From Terriglobales bacterium (GTDB lineage Bacteria > Acidobacteriota > Terriglobia > Bryobacterales > Bryobacteraceae), in the NCBI GenBank assembly GCA_027485675.1, contig JAIXQP010000052.1, positions 1 through 64,000 of the forward strand: a stretch of DNA of 64,000 bases, read 5' to 3'. The position numbers were made by a program, and so were the translations under genes. Positions 8,724-16,973 of this stretch are shown here, piece by piece. Each line of letters opens with the position of its first letter. The stretch's first letter is position 1. The notes beneath the pieces were generated by a model that had not been told where the DNA came from, made no database searches, and was given only the letters and a program-made list of their open reading frames with translations.

Positions 8724-9278
8724 TTATTCCAACCGGCGAAACTGGTCGCGGAGCGGGTTGAACCACGCCTTTTTCACCTTCTCGTAGTTCCTGAGAAACT
8801 CCTGTTTGAACTCTGCCGGCATGACGTTCGAAAGCACCCGCGAGGAATCGAGCAGATAAGGCGCCATTCGCGATTGCACCACTACCGATGGCGGCTCGCC
8901 CGGTAAAAAGGCGCTCGCCGCCATCAGCACAATCACGGCCATCAGCACCCCGCGCACCAGGCCCACCGCACCGCCCAGCCCCCGGTTCAACCACGATAGG
9001 CCCACCAACTTGACGAACTGGGTCACCGCTTGGCCGACTAAAGCGCCCGCGAACACCACCGCCGAAAAAATCCCAATAAATCCGCAGAAGTTCGCGACGC
9101 CCGCCGAACTCGTATAATCCCGCACCGGCAACGCCGCTTCGGGATAGTACAGCGCGGCCAACACAAACGCCAGGAGCAACGCGGCCATGCCGATGCCGAT
9201 CCGCGCAAACCCCTTCAGGAAGCCCGAATAGACCGATCCCAGCAGGATCGCCCCAAACACAAAATCCAGCGCGTTCAC
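8724..9278 (-). CDS. cvpA: CvpA-family membrane protein
   Basis: 184 residues from a GTG at 9278, which overlaps the purC stop codon as GTGA. The pattern is CvpA-like: [25 protein letters not shown] at the N-terminus, then three more hydrophobic helices, including [21 protein letters not shown], and a polar C-terminal tail. CvpA proteins are inner-membrane proteins linked to colicin V export and envelope stress, and are often next to pur genes, as here. A longer frame starting at 9380 would lie wholly within purC and is rejected. Confidence 0.8.
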   Translation of the reverse strand: MNALDFVFGAILLGSVYSGFLKGFARIGIGMAALLLAFVLAALYYPEAALPVRDYTSSAGVANFCGFIGIFSAVVFAGALVGQAVTQFVKLVGLSWLNRGLGGAVGLVRGVLMAVIVLMAASAFLPGEPPSVVVQSRMAPYLLDSSRVLSNVMPAEFKQEFLRNYEKVKKAWFNPLRDQFRRLE

Positions 9279-10162
9279 AGTCTCTTGCCGGTCAAAACCC
9301 GATAAGCTTCCATGTACTTTTCCCGCGTCTTGGCCACCACCTCTTCGGGCAGCTCCGGACCCGGCGCCTGCTTGTTCCAATCGAGCGTCTCGAGATAATC
9401 CCGCACATACTGCTTATCGTAGGAGGGCTGCGGACCGCCCGGCTTATACGTCGAGCGCGGCCAGAACCGCGAGCTATCGGGCGTCAACACCTCATCGGCC
9501 ACCACCAACCGCCCATCCACAAAGCCAAACTCAAACTTCGTATCCGCCAGGATGATCCCGCGCGTCTCGGCGTACGCCGCCGCCCGGTCGTAGATCTTCA
9601 ACGTCAGATCGCGCAGCTGCGTCGCCAGCTTGGCGCCGACGGTTGTCACCACCTGCTCAAACGGAATATTCTCATCGTGGCCGGTCTGCGCCTTCGTCGC
9701 CGGCGTGAAGATCGGCGCCGGCAGCCGGTCGCCCTCCCGCAGGCCGGGCGGCAGCGGCAAACCGCAAATCGTCCCCACCTGCTGATACTCCTTCCATCCC
9801 GATCCCGAAAGGTAGCCCCGCGCCACGCACTCCACGTCCACCATCTTCGCCAGATGGATGAACATCGAACGGCCTTCCAACTGGTCCCGGAACGGCTGCA
9901 GCGATTCGGGGAACTCGTCCACGTTCGCGCTGATCACATGATTCGGCACCACGTCTTTCAGGAAGTCGAACCAGAACAGGGAAATCTGCGTCAGCACGCG
10001 CCCCTTATCCGGAATGCCGCTGCCCAAAATCACATCAAAGGCCGATACGCGGTCGGTGGCGACCATCAGCAGTTGGGTAGGGGTGACTTCGTAGACGTCA
10101 CGCACTTTACCGCGGCGGAGGAGCTTCACTCCGGGAAGATTACTTTCGATGAGCAAACTCAT
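9275..10162 (-). CDS. purC: SAICAR synthetase
   Basis: 295 residues, the normal length for the longer PurC type. It catalyses ATP-dependent ligation of aspartate to CAIR in purine synthesis. Recognisable elements are [13 protein letters not shown] near the N-terminus (nucleotide-binding loop), [37 protein letters not shown], and [10 protein letters not shown] with [12 protein letters not shown] near the C-terminus. It is the first gene of a five-gene minus operon (purC-cvpA-gph-FAD oxidoreductase-transporter). The start ATG at 10162 is 30 bases from the divergent YkgJ-like gene, with a TATAAT -10 candidate in between. Confidence 0.95.
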   Translation of the reverse strand: MSLLIESNLPGVKLLRRGKVRDVYEVTPTQLLMVATDRVSAFDVILGSGIPDKGRVLTQISLFWFDFLKDVVPNHVISANVDEFPESLQPFRDQLEGRSMFIHLAKMVDVECVARGYLSGSGWKEYQQVGTICGLPLPPGLREGDRLPAPIFTPATKAQTGHDENIPFEQVVTTVGAKLATQLRDLTLKIYDRAAAYAETRGIILADTKFEFGFVDGRLVVADEVLTPDSSRFWPRSTYKPGGPQPSYDKQYVRDYLETLDWNKQAPGPELPEEVVAKTREKYMEAYRVLTGKRL

Positions 10163-10181
10163 AGGCAGTCAGGAATACTTC

Positions 10182-10189
10182 ATTATAGA
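10182..10189. promoter_or_regulatory. Overlapping divergent -10 elements between purC and the Cys-cluster gene
   Basis: ATTATA at 10182-10187 reads TATAAT on the minus strand, 19 bases before the purC start. TATAGA at 10184-10189 reads on plus, 3 bases before the ATG at 10193. The two -10-like hexamers share four base pairs, so one AT-rich core could serve both directions. No clear -35 elements are visible. Confidence 0.45.
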
Positions 10190-10192
10190 GGT

Positions 10193-10720
10193 ATGAGCGA
10201 ACGACCTCTCGTCACCGACCTCGTCCAGATCAAACGCCTCGGCGAGCAGAAACGCGACGAGAATCTGCGCCTGCGCATGCACCTCAAACGCCACGCCTTC
10301 GTCGAGCGCAAGTTGAAAAGCATCGCCGACAAAATCGAAAAGCAGACGGACTGCCTCGCCTGCGCCAACTGCTGCCGCAACGCCACCGCCCGCCTGCAGG
10401 AACGGGAGTTGGAGGCCGTCGCCAAGGGCGCGGGTATGCGCCTAAAGGACTTTCTCCGTGATTGCGTCGAGGAGTCCGAGGAAGAAGGCATGATCCTCAA
10501 GCGGAACGAAGACGGCAGCTGCGTTTTCCTTAACGGCAACGAGTGCCTCATCTATCGCCACCGGCCCACCGCCTGCCGCCACTTTCCCCATCTCACCAGC
10601 GGCCCCGGCTCGCTCGTCTGGCGCATGTGGGAGATGCCGGACCGCGCCACCTACTGCCCGATCGTCTACAACACCCTCGAAGCCTGGAAGGACGAGGTCG
10701 ATTTCCAGCGCACCGTTTAG
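10193..10720 (+). CDS. YkgJ-family cysteine-cluster protein
   Basis: 175 residues. Cysteines at 54, 57, 60 and 61 (CLACANCCRN), a second group in ECLIYRHRPTACRHFPH and a final YCPI match the zinc/iron-chelating CxxCxxCC domain (PF03692). These proteins are thought to bind Zn or an Fe-S cluster; the biochemical role is not settled. The start at 10193 is preferred to in-frame upstream starts because those lie in the divergent purC gene. No Shine-Dalgarno is visible, and the nearby -10-like hexamer would give a leaderless transcript. Confidence 0.8.
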   Translation: MSERPLVTDLVQIKRLGEQKRDENLRLRMHLKRHAFVERKLKSIADKIEKQTDCLACANCCRNATARLQERELEAVAKGAGMRLKDFLRDCVEESEEEGMILKRNEDGSCVFLNGNECLIYRHRPTACRHFPHLTSGPGSLVWRMWEMPDRATYCPIVYNTLEAWKDEVDFQRTV

Positions 10721-10735
10721 GCGTATGCTAACGGG

Positions 10736-11647
10736 GTGCTGCCCCGTCGCCACCTGCTCGCCGGTTGTTTGTTAGCCTCTTGCGGCCGGCCCTCCCTGCC
10801 GCGGATCGCCGTGGTCCCCAAGGCCACCGCGCATCTGTTTTTCGTCTCGATTCACGCCGGCGTCGACCGCGCCGCCCGGGAGTTCGGCGTCCAGGTCCTC
10901 TGGAACGGCCCGAACGAAGAGACCGACCATTCGCGCCAGATTCAGATCGTCGACGCCTTCGTCGCCCAACGCGTGGACGCCATCGCCATCTCCGCCACCG
11001 AGGAACGCGCTCTCGTCGCCCCGCTCGAACGGGCCGCGGCCGCGGGCATCCCCATCAGCGTCTTCGACTCCGCCGTCCACTTCGAAGACTACGTCACCTT
11101 CGTCGCCACCGACAATCATGCCGCCGGCTGCCAGGCCGCCCGGGAAATCGGCCGCCTCGTCGAAGGGCAGGGAAGTGTCGCCATGGTCATGCAGAAGCCC
11201 GGCGGCGCCTCCACAGGCCTCCGCGAGCGCGGCTTTGAGGAAACCCTCGCCCGCGAGTTCCCTGCCGTCCGCCTCGTCGGCCGCCAGTTCGGCATGGGCG
11301 ACCGCGCCCGCTCCCGCGCCGCGGCCGAAAACATCCTCACCGCCCACCCCCGGCTCCAGGCTATGTTCGGATCGAGCGAAGCCGCCTCCATCGGCATCAT
11401 CCAGGCCGTCGAAAGCCGGGGCCGCGCGGGCCACGTGAAGATCGTCAGCTTCGATAACAGCGACATCCATCGCGCGGCGCTCAAGAGCGGGACGGTCGAC
11501 GTGATGCTCGTCCAAGATCCCGACAAGATCGGCTACGAGGCCGTCCGTTCGCTCGTCCTCAAACTGCGCGGCGAAACCCCACCCCGCCGGCTCCAGCTTT
11601 CCGCCCGCCGCTTCACTCGCGAAAACGCCGCCGCGCTCCCGGCCTAA
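10736..11647 (+). CDS. Periplasmic sugar-binding lipoprotein (ribose-binding type), orphan
   Basis: 303 residues from a GTG at 10736. The N-terminus RRHLLAGCLLASC ends in a good lipobox (LASC), so a lipid-anchored exported protein is expected. The mature part has the type I periplasmic-binding-protein fold of ribose/xylose-type ABC binding proteins: FFVSIHAGVDRAAREFG, VDAIAISATE, GIPISVFDSA, FVATDNHAAGCQAAREIG and KIVSFDNSD. No ABC permease or ATPase gene is adjacent, so the partner must be elsewhere, or the protein acts as a chemosensory or signalling receptor. A TATGCT hexamer ends 6 bases before the GTG. The 3' end overlaps the convergent SDR gene by 4 bases. Confidence 0.8.
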   Translation: MLPRRHLLAGCLLASCGRPSLPRIAVVPKATAHLFFVSIHAGVDRAAREFGVQVLWNGPNEETDHSRQIQIVDAFVAQRVDAIAISATEERALVAPLERAAAAGIPISVFDSAVHFEDYVTFVATDNHAAGCQAAREIGRLVEGQGSVAMVMQKPGGASTGLRERGFEETLAREFPAVRLVGRQFGMGDRARSRAAAENILTAHPRLQAMFGSSEAASIGIIQAVESRGRAGHVKIVSFDNSDIHRAALKSGTVDVMLVQDPDKIGYEAVRSLVLKLRGETPPRRLQLSARRFTRENAAALPA

Positions 11648-12588
11648 ACCAGCGCCGCCAACGTCGCCGCCATCAACTCCCGGCCATGCTCCGGCGCCAT
11701 CCCCTCGCGCCGCAGCAACTCGCCCGTCGCGCCTGGATCAAACGGCTGCGCCACCGAAAGGTGCGGCAGAAACGTCGCCAATCCCGCCATCGCCCGCCAT
11801 CCGGTCGTGCGCTCGGAAACCGCCTTCAGCGCCCATTCAAACTTCGAGGCGGAAACCAGCCGCGGCCGCCGTCCGCCGCCCGCGAAGGCAACGTCCAGCA
11901 GTTCGCCCAGCGTCGGCGCCAGCTCCGGCCCGGCGCAAATATGCCGGATCGCGCCCGCCTCAAAATGGCGGGCCACCAGCAGCGCCAGCGCCCGTCCGGT
12001 ACACTCCGCGCTCACCAGGTCCACCGGCACCTCGGGCCTGCCCGGCAACAGCGGGATCTCCGAGCTGAACGGAATCAACCGCAAAACCTGCTCCACATGG
12101 CCGCCCCCGCCAATTACGGAACTTAACCGGTGGATCGACACCGGCAGCTTCGTCTCGGCCAGCACCAACGCCTCGGCTTCGTGCTTCGATTGCGTGTACG
12201 TGTTGAAGTAGCCCTCGCTATGGTCCATCGGCTCCTCGCGGACCCAACCCTCCCGCCGGCCTGCGATGTAGAGCGTGCTGACGTGGGCGAACCGCGTGAG
12301 CCGCGGACAGCCGTGCGCAAACTCGAGCATCCGCCGCGTGCCTTCGAGATTCGTCTCCCGCACTTCGTCAAGTGGCAGGTTGAAGCGGATCTCCGCCGCG
12401 CAATGCACGATCATCCGCACCTCACGCTGCAACGCCGCCCGCTCCTCGCTCGTCATTCCCAAACCGGGCAAACGAATATCCGCCGCCGGTCGGCGTAACA
12501 GATGAATCCTTTCGCCCGGCATCAGCCGCTCTAAAACCGGGACCATCTCCCGACCCACTGTCCCCGTTCCACCGGTGACCAAAATCAT
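11644..12588 (-). CDS. NAD(P)-dependent SDR, thioester-reductase/epimerase-like
   Basis: 314 residues from the ATG at 12588, which overlaps the glycosyltransferase stop as ATGA. The Rossmann motif VTGGTGTVGREMVPVL is at the N-terminus. The extended-SDR catalytic region is seen as HVSTLYIAGRREGW followed by YTQSKHEAEALV (YxxxK). The pattern resembles the NAD-binding_4 family (male-sterility/thioester reductase domain) more than sugar epimerases. It may reduce an acyl thioester or oxidise a polyisoprenoid or sterol alcohol; the substrate is unknown. It is operonic with the GT2 gene. Confidence 0.75.
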   Translation of the reverse strand: MILVTGGTGTVGREMVPVLERLMPGERIHLLRRPAADIRLPGLGMTSEERAALQREVRMIVHCAAEIRFNLPLDEVRETNLEGTRRMLEFAHGCPRLTRFAHVSTLYIAGRREGWVREEPMDHSEGYFNTYTQSKHEAEALVLAETKLPVSIHRLSSVIGGGGHVEQVLRLIPFSSEIPLLPGRPEVPVDLVSAECTGRALALLVARHFEAGAIRHICAGPELAPTLGELLDVAFAGGGRRPRLVSASKFEWALKAVSERTTGWRAMAGLATFLPHLSVAQPFDPGATGELLRREGMAPEHGRELMAATLAALV

Positions 12589-13271
12589 GACGAACGCTCC
12601 CGTACCAGCGCGTACTGCCGCGCCAGCCAACTGGGCGAAACACCCAGCCAATATAAAATCTGCAGCCCGGTCCACTGCGCGAACACCCGGGCAAAGTTGC
12701 CGTGCTCAAAGCGGCGTGCTGACGCCCGCAGCCGGCAAGGAAGCCGCCGGAATCGCCCCTTGCGCCGTAACCGCCGCACCAGATCGATGTCTTCAAACAG
12801 CGCCATCGGCCGAAAACCGCCAACGGCCTCATAGAGATCCCGCCGCACGAAGATCCCGGAGTCGCCGTAGCAAAGGCCCAGGCACCGCAGCCATGGATAA
12901 ACTCTCGTCATCGTCCGCGCGGCGCGGCTCGGCCCGGAGAACTCGAGCGCGAAGTTGCCTCCGGCCACCCGCGCGTCCAAAAGCGCCTGCCGAATCGCCG
13001 CGGACGCCTCCGGCGCCGGGCAACAGTCCGCGTGCAGAAACCACAGCACCTCGCCGGTCGCCACCGCCGCTCCGGCCGCCTGCTGCTGACCGCGCCCGCG
13101 AGCCGCGACGACGACTCGCGCCAGCGGTTCCGCCAAACTCCGCGTCGCGTCCTCACTCCCGCCGTCCGCCACAATCACCTCGGCCAAACCCTCCATCCGC
13201 GTGACTGCGGAGAGGGTCGCTGGCAGGGCGGTGGCTTCGTTCAAGGTGGGAATGATGACGGAAATGCGCAA
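12585..13271 (-). CDS. Family 2 glycosyltransferase
   Basis: 228 residues, with a single GT-A domain. The N-terminus RISVIIPTLNEATALPATL, then EVIVADGGSEDATRSLA and the metal-binding region WFLHADCCP fit GT2. The C-terminal acid in ALFEDIDLVRRLRRKG fits the small TIGR04283-like subgroup. It probably transfers a sugar from a nucleotide donor to a lipid or glycan at the membrane. It starts with ATG at 13271 and shares an operon with the SDR gene. Confidence 0.85.
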   Translation of the reverse strand: MRISVIIPTLNEATALPATLSAVTRMEGLAEVIVADGGSEDATRSLAEPLARVVVAARGRGQQQAAGAAVATGEVLWFLHADCCPAPEASAAIRQALLDARVAGGNFALEFSGPSRAARTMTRVYPWLRCLGLCYGDSGIFVRRDLYEAVGGFRPMALFEDIDLVRRLRRKGRFRRLPCRLRASARRFEHGNFARVFAQWTGLQILYWLGVSPSWLARQYALVRERSS

Positions 13272-13415
13272 TGCGGAACTTCGCAGAATGGATATTATGT
13301 CAACTGGAGAAAGCGTAGCGACTAAAGATCTTTATCGTCCGATTTTACACCCCCAGGCTCTCCTTCGTGTCTGCGCGACAGCAAAAAGCGTAAACTCAGA
13401 TCTCAGGAGTCTTCC

Positions 13416-16400
13416 ATGTCGTCGCTTCGCTTTGCTGCCATCCTTCTTCCTTTCTGCTCCCTCGTTGTTGCGCAATCTCCCCTCGGTACCATCACCGGAA
13501 CCATCACCGACCCGCAAGGCGCCGGCGTCGAAGGGGTCGAGGTGGTCGCCCGGAACACCGGCACCAACCAGACCTATCGGGGCTCGTCCACCGGCGACGG
13601 AACCTACAGCATCCCCTCGGTGGCCGTCGGCCCCTACGAACTCACCGTCAGCCATCCCGGCTTTAAGCGGATCCAACGCACCAGCCTGAACGTCGAAGTG
13701 GCCCAGCGCCTCCGCGTCGACCTCGCCCTCGAAATCGGCCAAGTCACCGAAAGCGTCGTCGTCTCGGCCGAAGTCGCCCGCGTCTAGACCGAAGACTCCT
13801 CCCTCGGCACCGTCGTCGAGCAGCGCCGCATCGAACAGCTCCCGCTCAATGGCCGCCACGTCTTCAACCTGGTGAAGGTGGTCGCCGGCGTCACCCCCCG
13901 CTTCCCTTCCACCGACGGCTTCGCCGAAATCAGCAACCAGAACTTCTCCCAAATCCGCATCAACGGCGGACCCGCCTACGGCAACCAGTACTTCCTCGAT
14001 GGCGTCTCCAACTCCGCCGCCGTCCATAACGAAATCAGTGTCGTCCCCATGGTCGACGCCGTCGCCGAGTTCCGCGTCGAAACCAACGCCCTCAAGGCCG
14101 AGTTCGGCCAAACCTCCGGCGGCGTCGTCAACGCCGTCACCAAGTCCGGCACCAACGAGTTCCACGGTAGCCTCTACCACTTCCTCCGCAACGACTCGCT
14201 CGACGCCCGCAACGCCTTCGCCACCCAGCCCGACCCCCGCACCGGCCGCATCAAGCAGGTCCTCCGCTACAACCACTTCGGCGGCACCGTCGGCGGCCCC
14301 GTCCTGATCCCCAAACTCTACAACGGCAAAAACAAAACCTTCTTCTTCGCCGGCTACGAGCAGTGGCGTTGGCGCTCCACCGGCGCACCCCGCATCGGCA
14401 CCGTCGCCACCGAACTCGAACGCGCCGGCAACTTCTCGGCCACCCGCACCCCGCAAGGCGCCGTGATTCCCATCTACGATCCCGCCACCACCCGCCCCAA
14501 TCCCAACGGCGCCGGCTTCGTCCGTGACCTCTTCCCCGGCAACATCGTCCCCACCAATCGCCAGGACCCGCTCTCGCTCAAGGTCCTCCCCTACATGCCT
14601 CTGCCCAACGCCCGGCCCACCGATCTCAACACCAACGCCAACAACTTTGTCTCCCTCGTCGGTTCGCTCTCCGATCAGGGCGTCACCAACGTCCGCGTCG
14701 ATCATCGCTTCACCGACAGCGACTCCATGTTCTTCCGCTACTCCAGCACCCGCAACACCCGCGTCGATCGCGGCTGGGGCCTCGGCGTCGCCGATCCCGC
14801 CGCCCGCAACGACCAGCGGGATAACCACAACGCCGTGCTGAGCTACATCAAGGTGCTCTCTCCCCGCCTGCTGAACGACTTCCGCTTCGGCGCCACCCGC
14901 CAGTGGCTGCCCTTCACCCATCCCAGCTTCGACCAGGATTGGCCGCGCCAGCTCGGCTACCCGTCCATCATTCCTCAGGACCAGTTCCCCCCCGTGATCA
15001 TCAACAACCTCCTCGGCATCGGCAGCGCCGGCTTCTCCGCCGGCCTCCGCGCCCAGCAGATTGTGCAGATCGCTGACAGCCTCACCATCAGCCGCGGCGC
15101 CCACAACATCAAGGCCGGCTTCGACTTCCGCTGGTGGCGTCTCAGCTTCATCAATCGCTCCCAGCCTTCCGGATCGTTCAACTTCAATACGGACCTGACG
15201 AACAATCCCCTCAGCCCCGCCGGCACCGGCTTCGGCATGGCGACCTTCCTGCTCGGCGAAGTCTCCTCCGGCTCGCTCGGCGTCCGCCCCTTCTTCCAGT
15301 TCCGCGGCAATCCCTTCGGCACCTTCCTCCAGGACGATTGGAAAGTCACCCGCCGCCTCACCCTCAATCTCGGCGTCCGCTACGACACCAGCTTCGGCGG
15401 CACCGAACTCCATAACCGCGGCAGCAACTTCGACCCCTTCACGGTCAACCCGGAAACCAACATGCTCGGCGTGATGACCTACGCCGGCGCCGGCTCCACC
15501 CCCGCCCAGTTCGTCAATCGCGATACCAACAACTTCGGCCCCCGCTTCGGCTTCGCCTGGGACCCCCGCGGCAACGGCCGCTCGGCGATCCGCGGCGGCT
15601 ATGGGCTCATCTTCTCGATGGTCGAATCCGGCAATCTCAATCCGGATAACGCCAACGCCCTCGGCTTCTCCGTGGATACCCCCTTCGCCTCCGCCCAGCC
15701 CGGCATTGTCAGCGCCTTCCGCTTCAGCGCCGGCCCCACCGCCCTCGTGCAGCCGCTCGGCGCCGCCGGCGGCCCGTCGGCCTTCCGCGGCCTCGCCGTC
15801 CGCGCGCAGGACCGCAACGCCACCACGCCCTATATCCAGCAGTGGAACCTCGCCATCCAGCAGGCCCTCGGCGGCGGCTGGGTCGGAACAGCCGTCTATG
15901 CCGGCAACAAAGGCACCAAGCTGTTCGGCGCCAACTATAACCTCAATCAGCTCGATCCCTCTTTCTTCAGCCTCGGCCTCCGCCTGCAGGATCAGGTCGA
16001 CAACCCCTACTTCGGCCAGATCCGCACCGGCCCCCTCAGCGCCGCCCGCGTCCAACGCCAGCAACTGCTTCTGCCCTACCCGGACTACGGCGTCGTCTCC
16101 ACCTGGGCCAACACCGGCCTATCCACCTCCTATCACTCGCTCCAGGTCACCGTCGAAAAGCGTTACGCCAATGGCGTCTCCGCTCTCTTTAACTACACCA
16201 AGAGCAAGCTCATCTCGGAAAGCCAGGCCATCGGCGGCGGTGGTGACGCCACTGCCGGCTCCGGCGACTACCGCATCGGCCGTCTCAACCGCCGCATCGA
16301 CCGCGCCATCGACGCCGACGACGTCTCGCAGCGCTTCGTCGCCAGCGGCCTCTGGGAACTCCCCTTCGGCCGCGGCCAGCGCTTCGGGGCCAACGTCAAC

Positions 16401-16895
16401 TCCCTCGTCGACGGCCTCTTCGGCGGTTGGCAGTTGAACGGCATCTGGACGCTGCAAACCGGCACCCCGCTCGCCGTTCGCGGCTCCAACAACTTCACCG
16501 GCATCGCCTATCCCAACATCGTCGGCAACCCCACGTTGCCCTCTGACGAACGCACCCCCGTCCGCTGGTTCAACACCGAGGCCTTCGGCAACCCCGCCGA
16601 TTTCACCATCGGCAACGCCCCGCGTACCCTCCCCAGCACCCGCGGCCCGGGCCTGAACGACCTCAGCTTCTCGCTGTTCAAGACCTTCAAGTTCCGCGAA
16701 CGCTTCCGCCTCGAAGCCCGTTGGGAGATGTTCAACGCCATTAACACGGTGAACTACAACCTGCCCAACATCTCCTTCCAGCCCAATCGGCCCGCCGCCG
16801 GCCAGGCCGCCACGAACCTCAACGCCAACTTCGGACGCATCCTCGGCGCTCTCGAACCGCGCCGGATGCAGGCCGGGCTCCGCCTCGCATTCTAA
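13416..16895 (+). pseudogene. Oar-like TonB-dependent receptor interrupted by one in-frame TAG
   Basis: The frame runs from ATG 13416 to TAA 16895 (1159 codons) but has a single TAG at 13785-13787 (codon 124). Before it are a signal peptide (to about residue 20, ending VVAQ) and a carboxypeptidase-regulatory-like domain (GTITGTITDPQGAGVEGVEV). After it, the same frame continues with TEDSSLGTVVEQRRIEQLP, then the plug (LNGRHVFNLV, YFLDGVSN) and a long outer-membrane barrel. Family members commonly have Q-T-E at this point, so a single CAG-to-TAG change is the simplest explanation. The rest shows no decay. It is either a very recent pseudogene, a readthrough gene or a sequencing error. A functional protein would import or bind large substrates across the outer membrane. 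Confidence 0.85.
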
Positions 16896-16919
16896 CCCGC
16901 AGACCCAAGCGAAAGAACG

Positions 16920-16954
16920 AAAAGGCCGGAAGCAGCACCCAGCTGCTCCCGGCC
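16920..16954 (-). terminator. Terminator of the FecR/DUF6600 gene
   Basis: A 13-bp stem with one A-C mismatch (16924-16936 with 16942-16954) and a 5-base loop is followed on the minus strand by TTTT (AAAA at 16920-16923 on plus). It lies 20 bases past the stop codon of the minus-strand gene, in the 78-base gap between convergent genes. Confidence 0.8.
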
Positions 16955-16973
16955 CCAGGTTCCCGTGCAGGAC

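Noticed and set aside
13332-16064. A 910-codon open frame antisense to the TonB receptor
   Set aside because: It is produced by the high GC and strong third-position C bias of the receptor gene; its product is Gly/Ala/Asp/Glu-rich without any domain.
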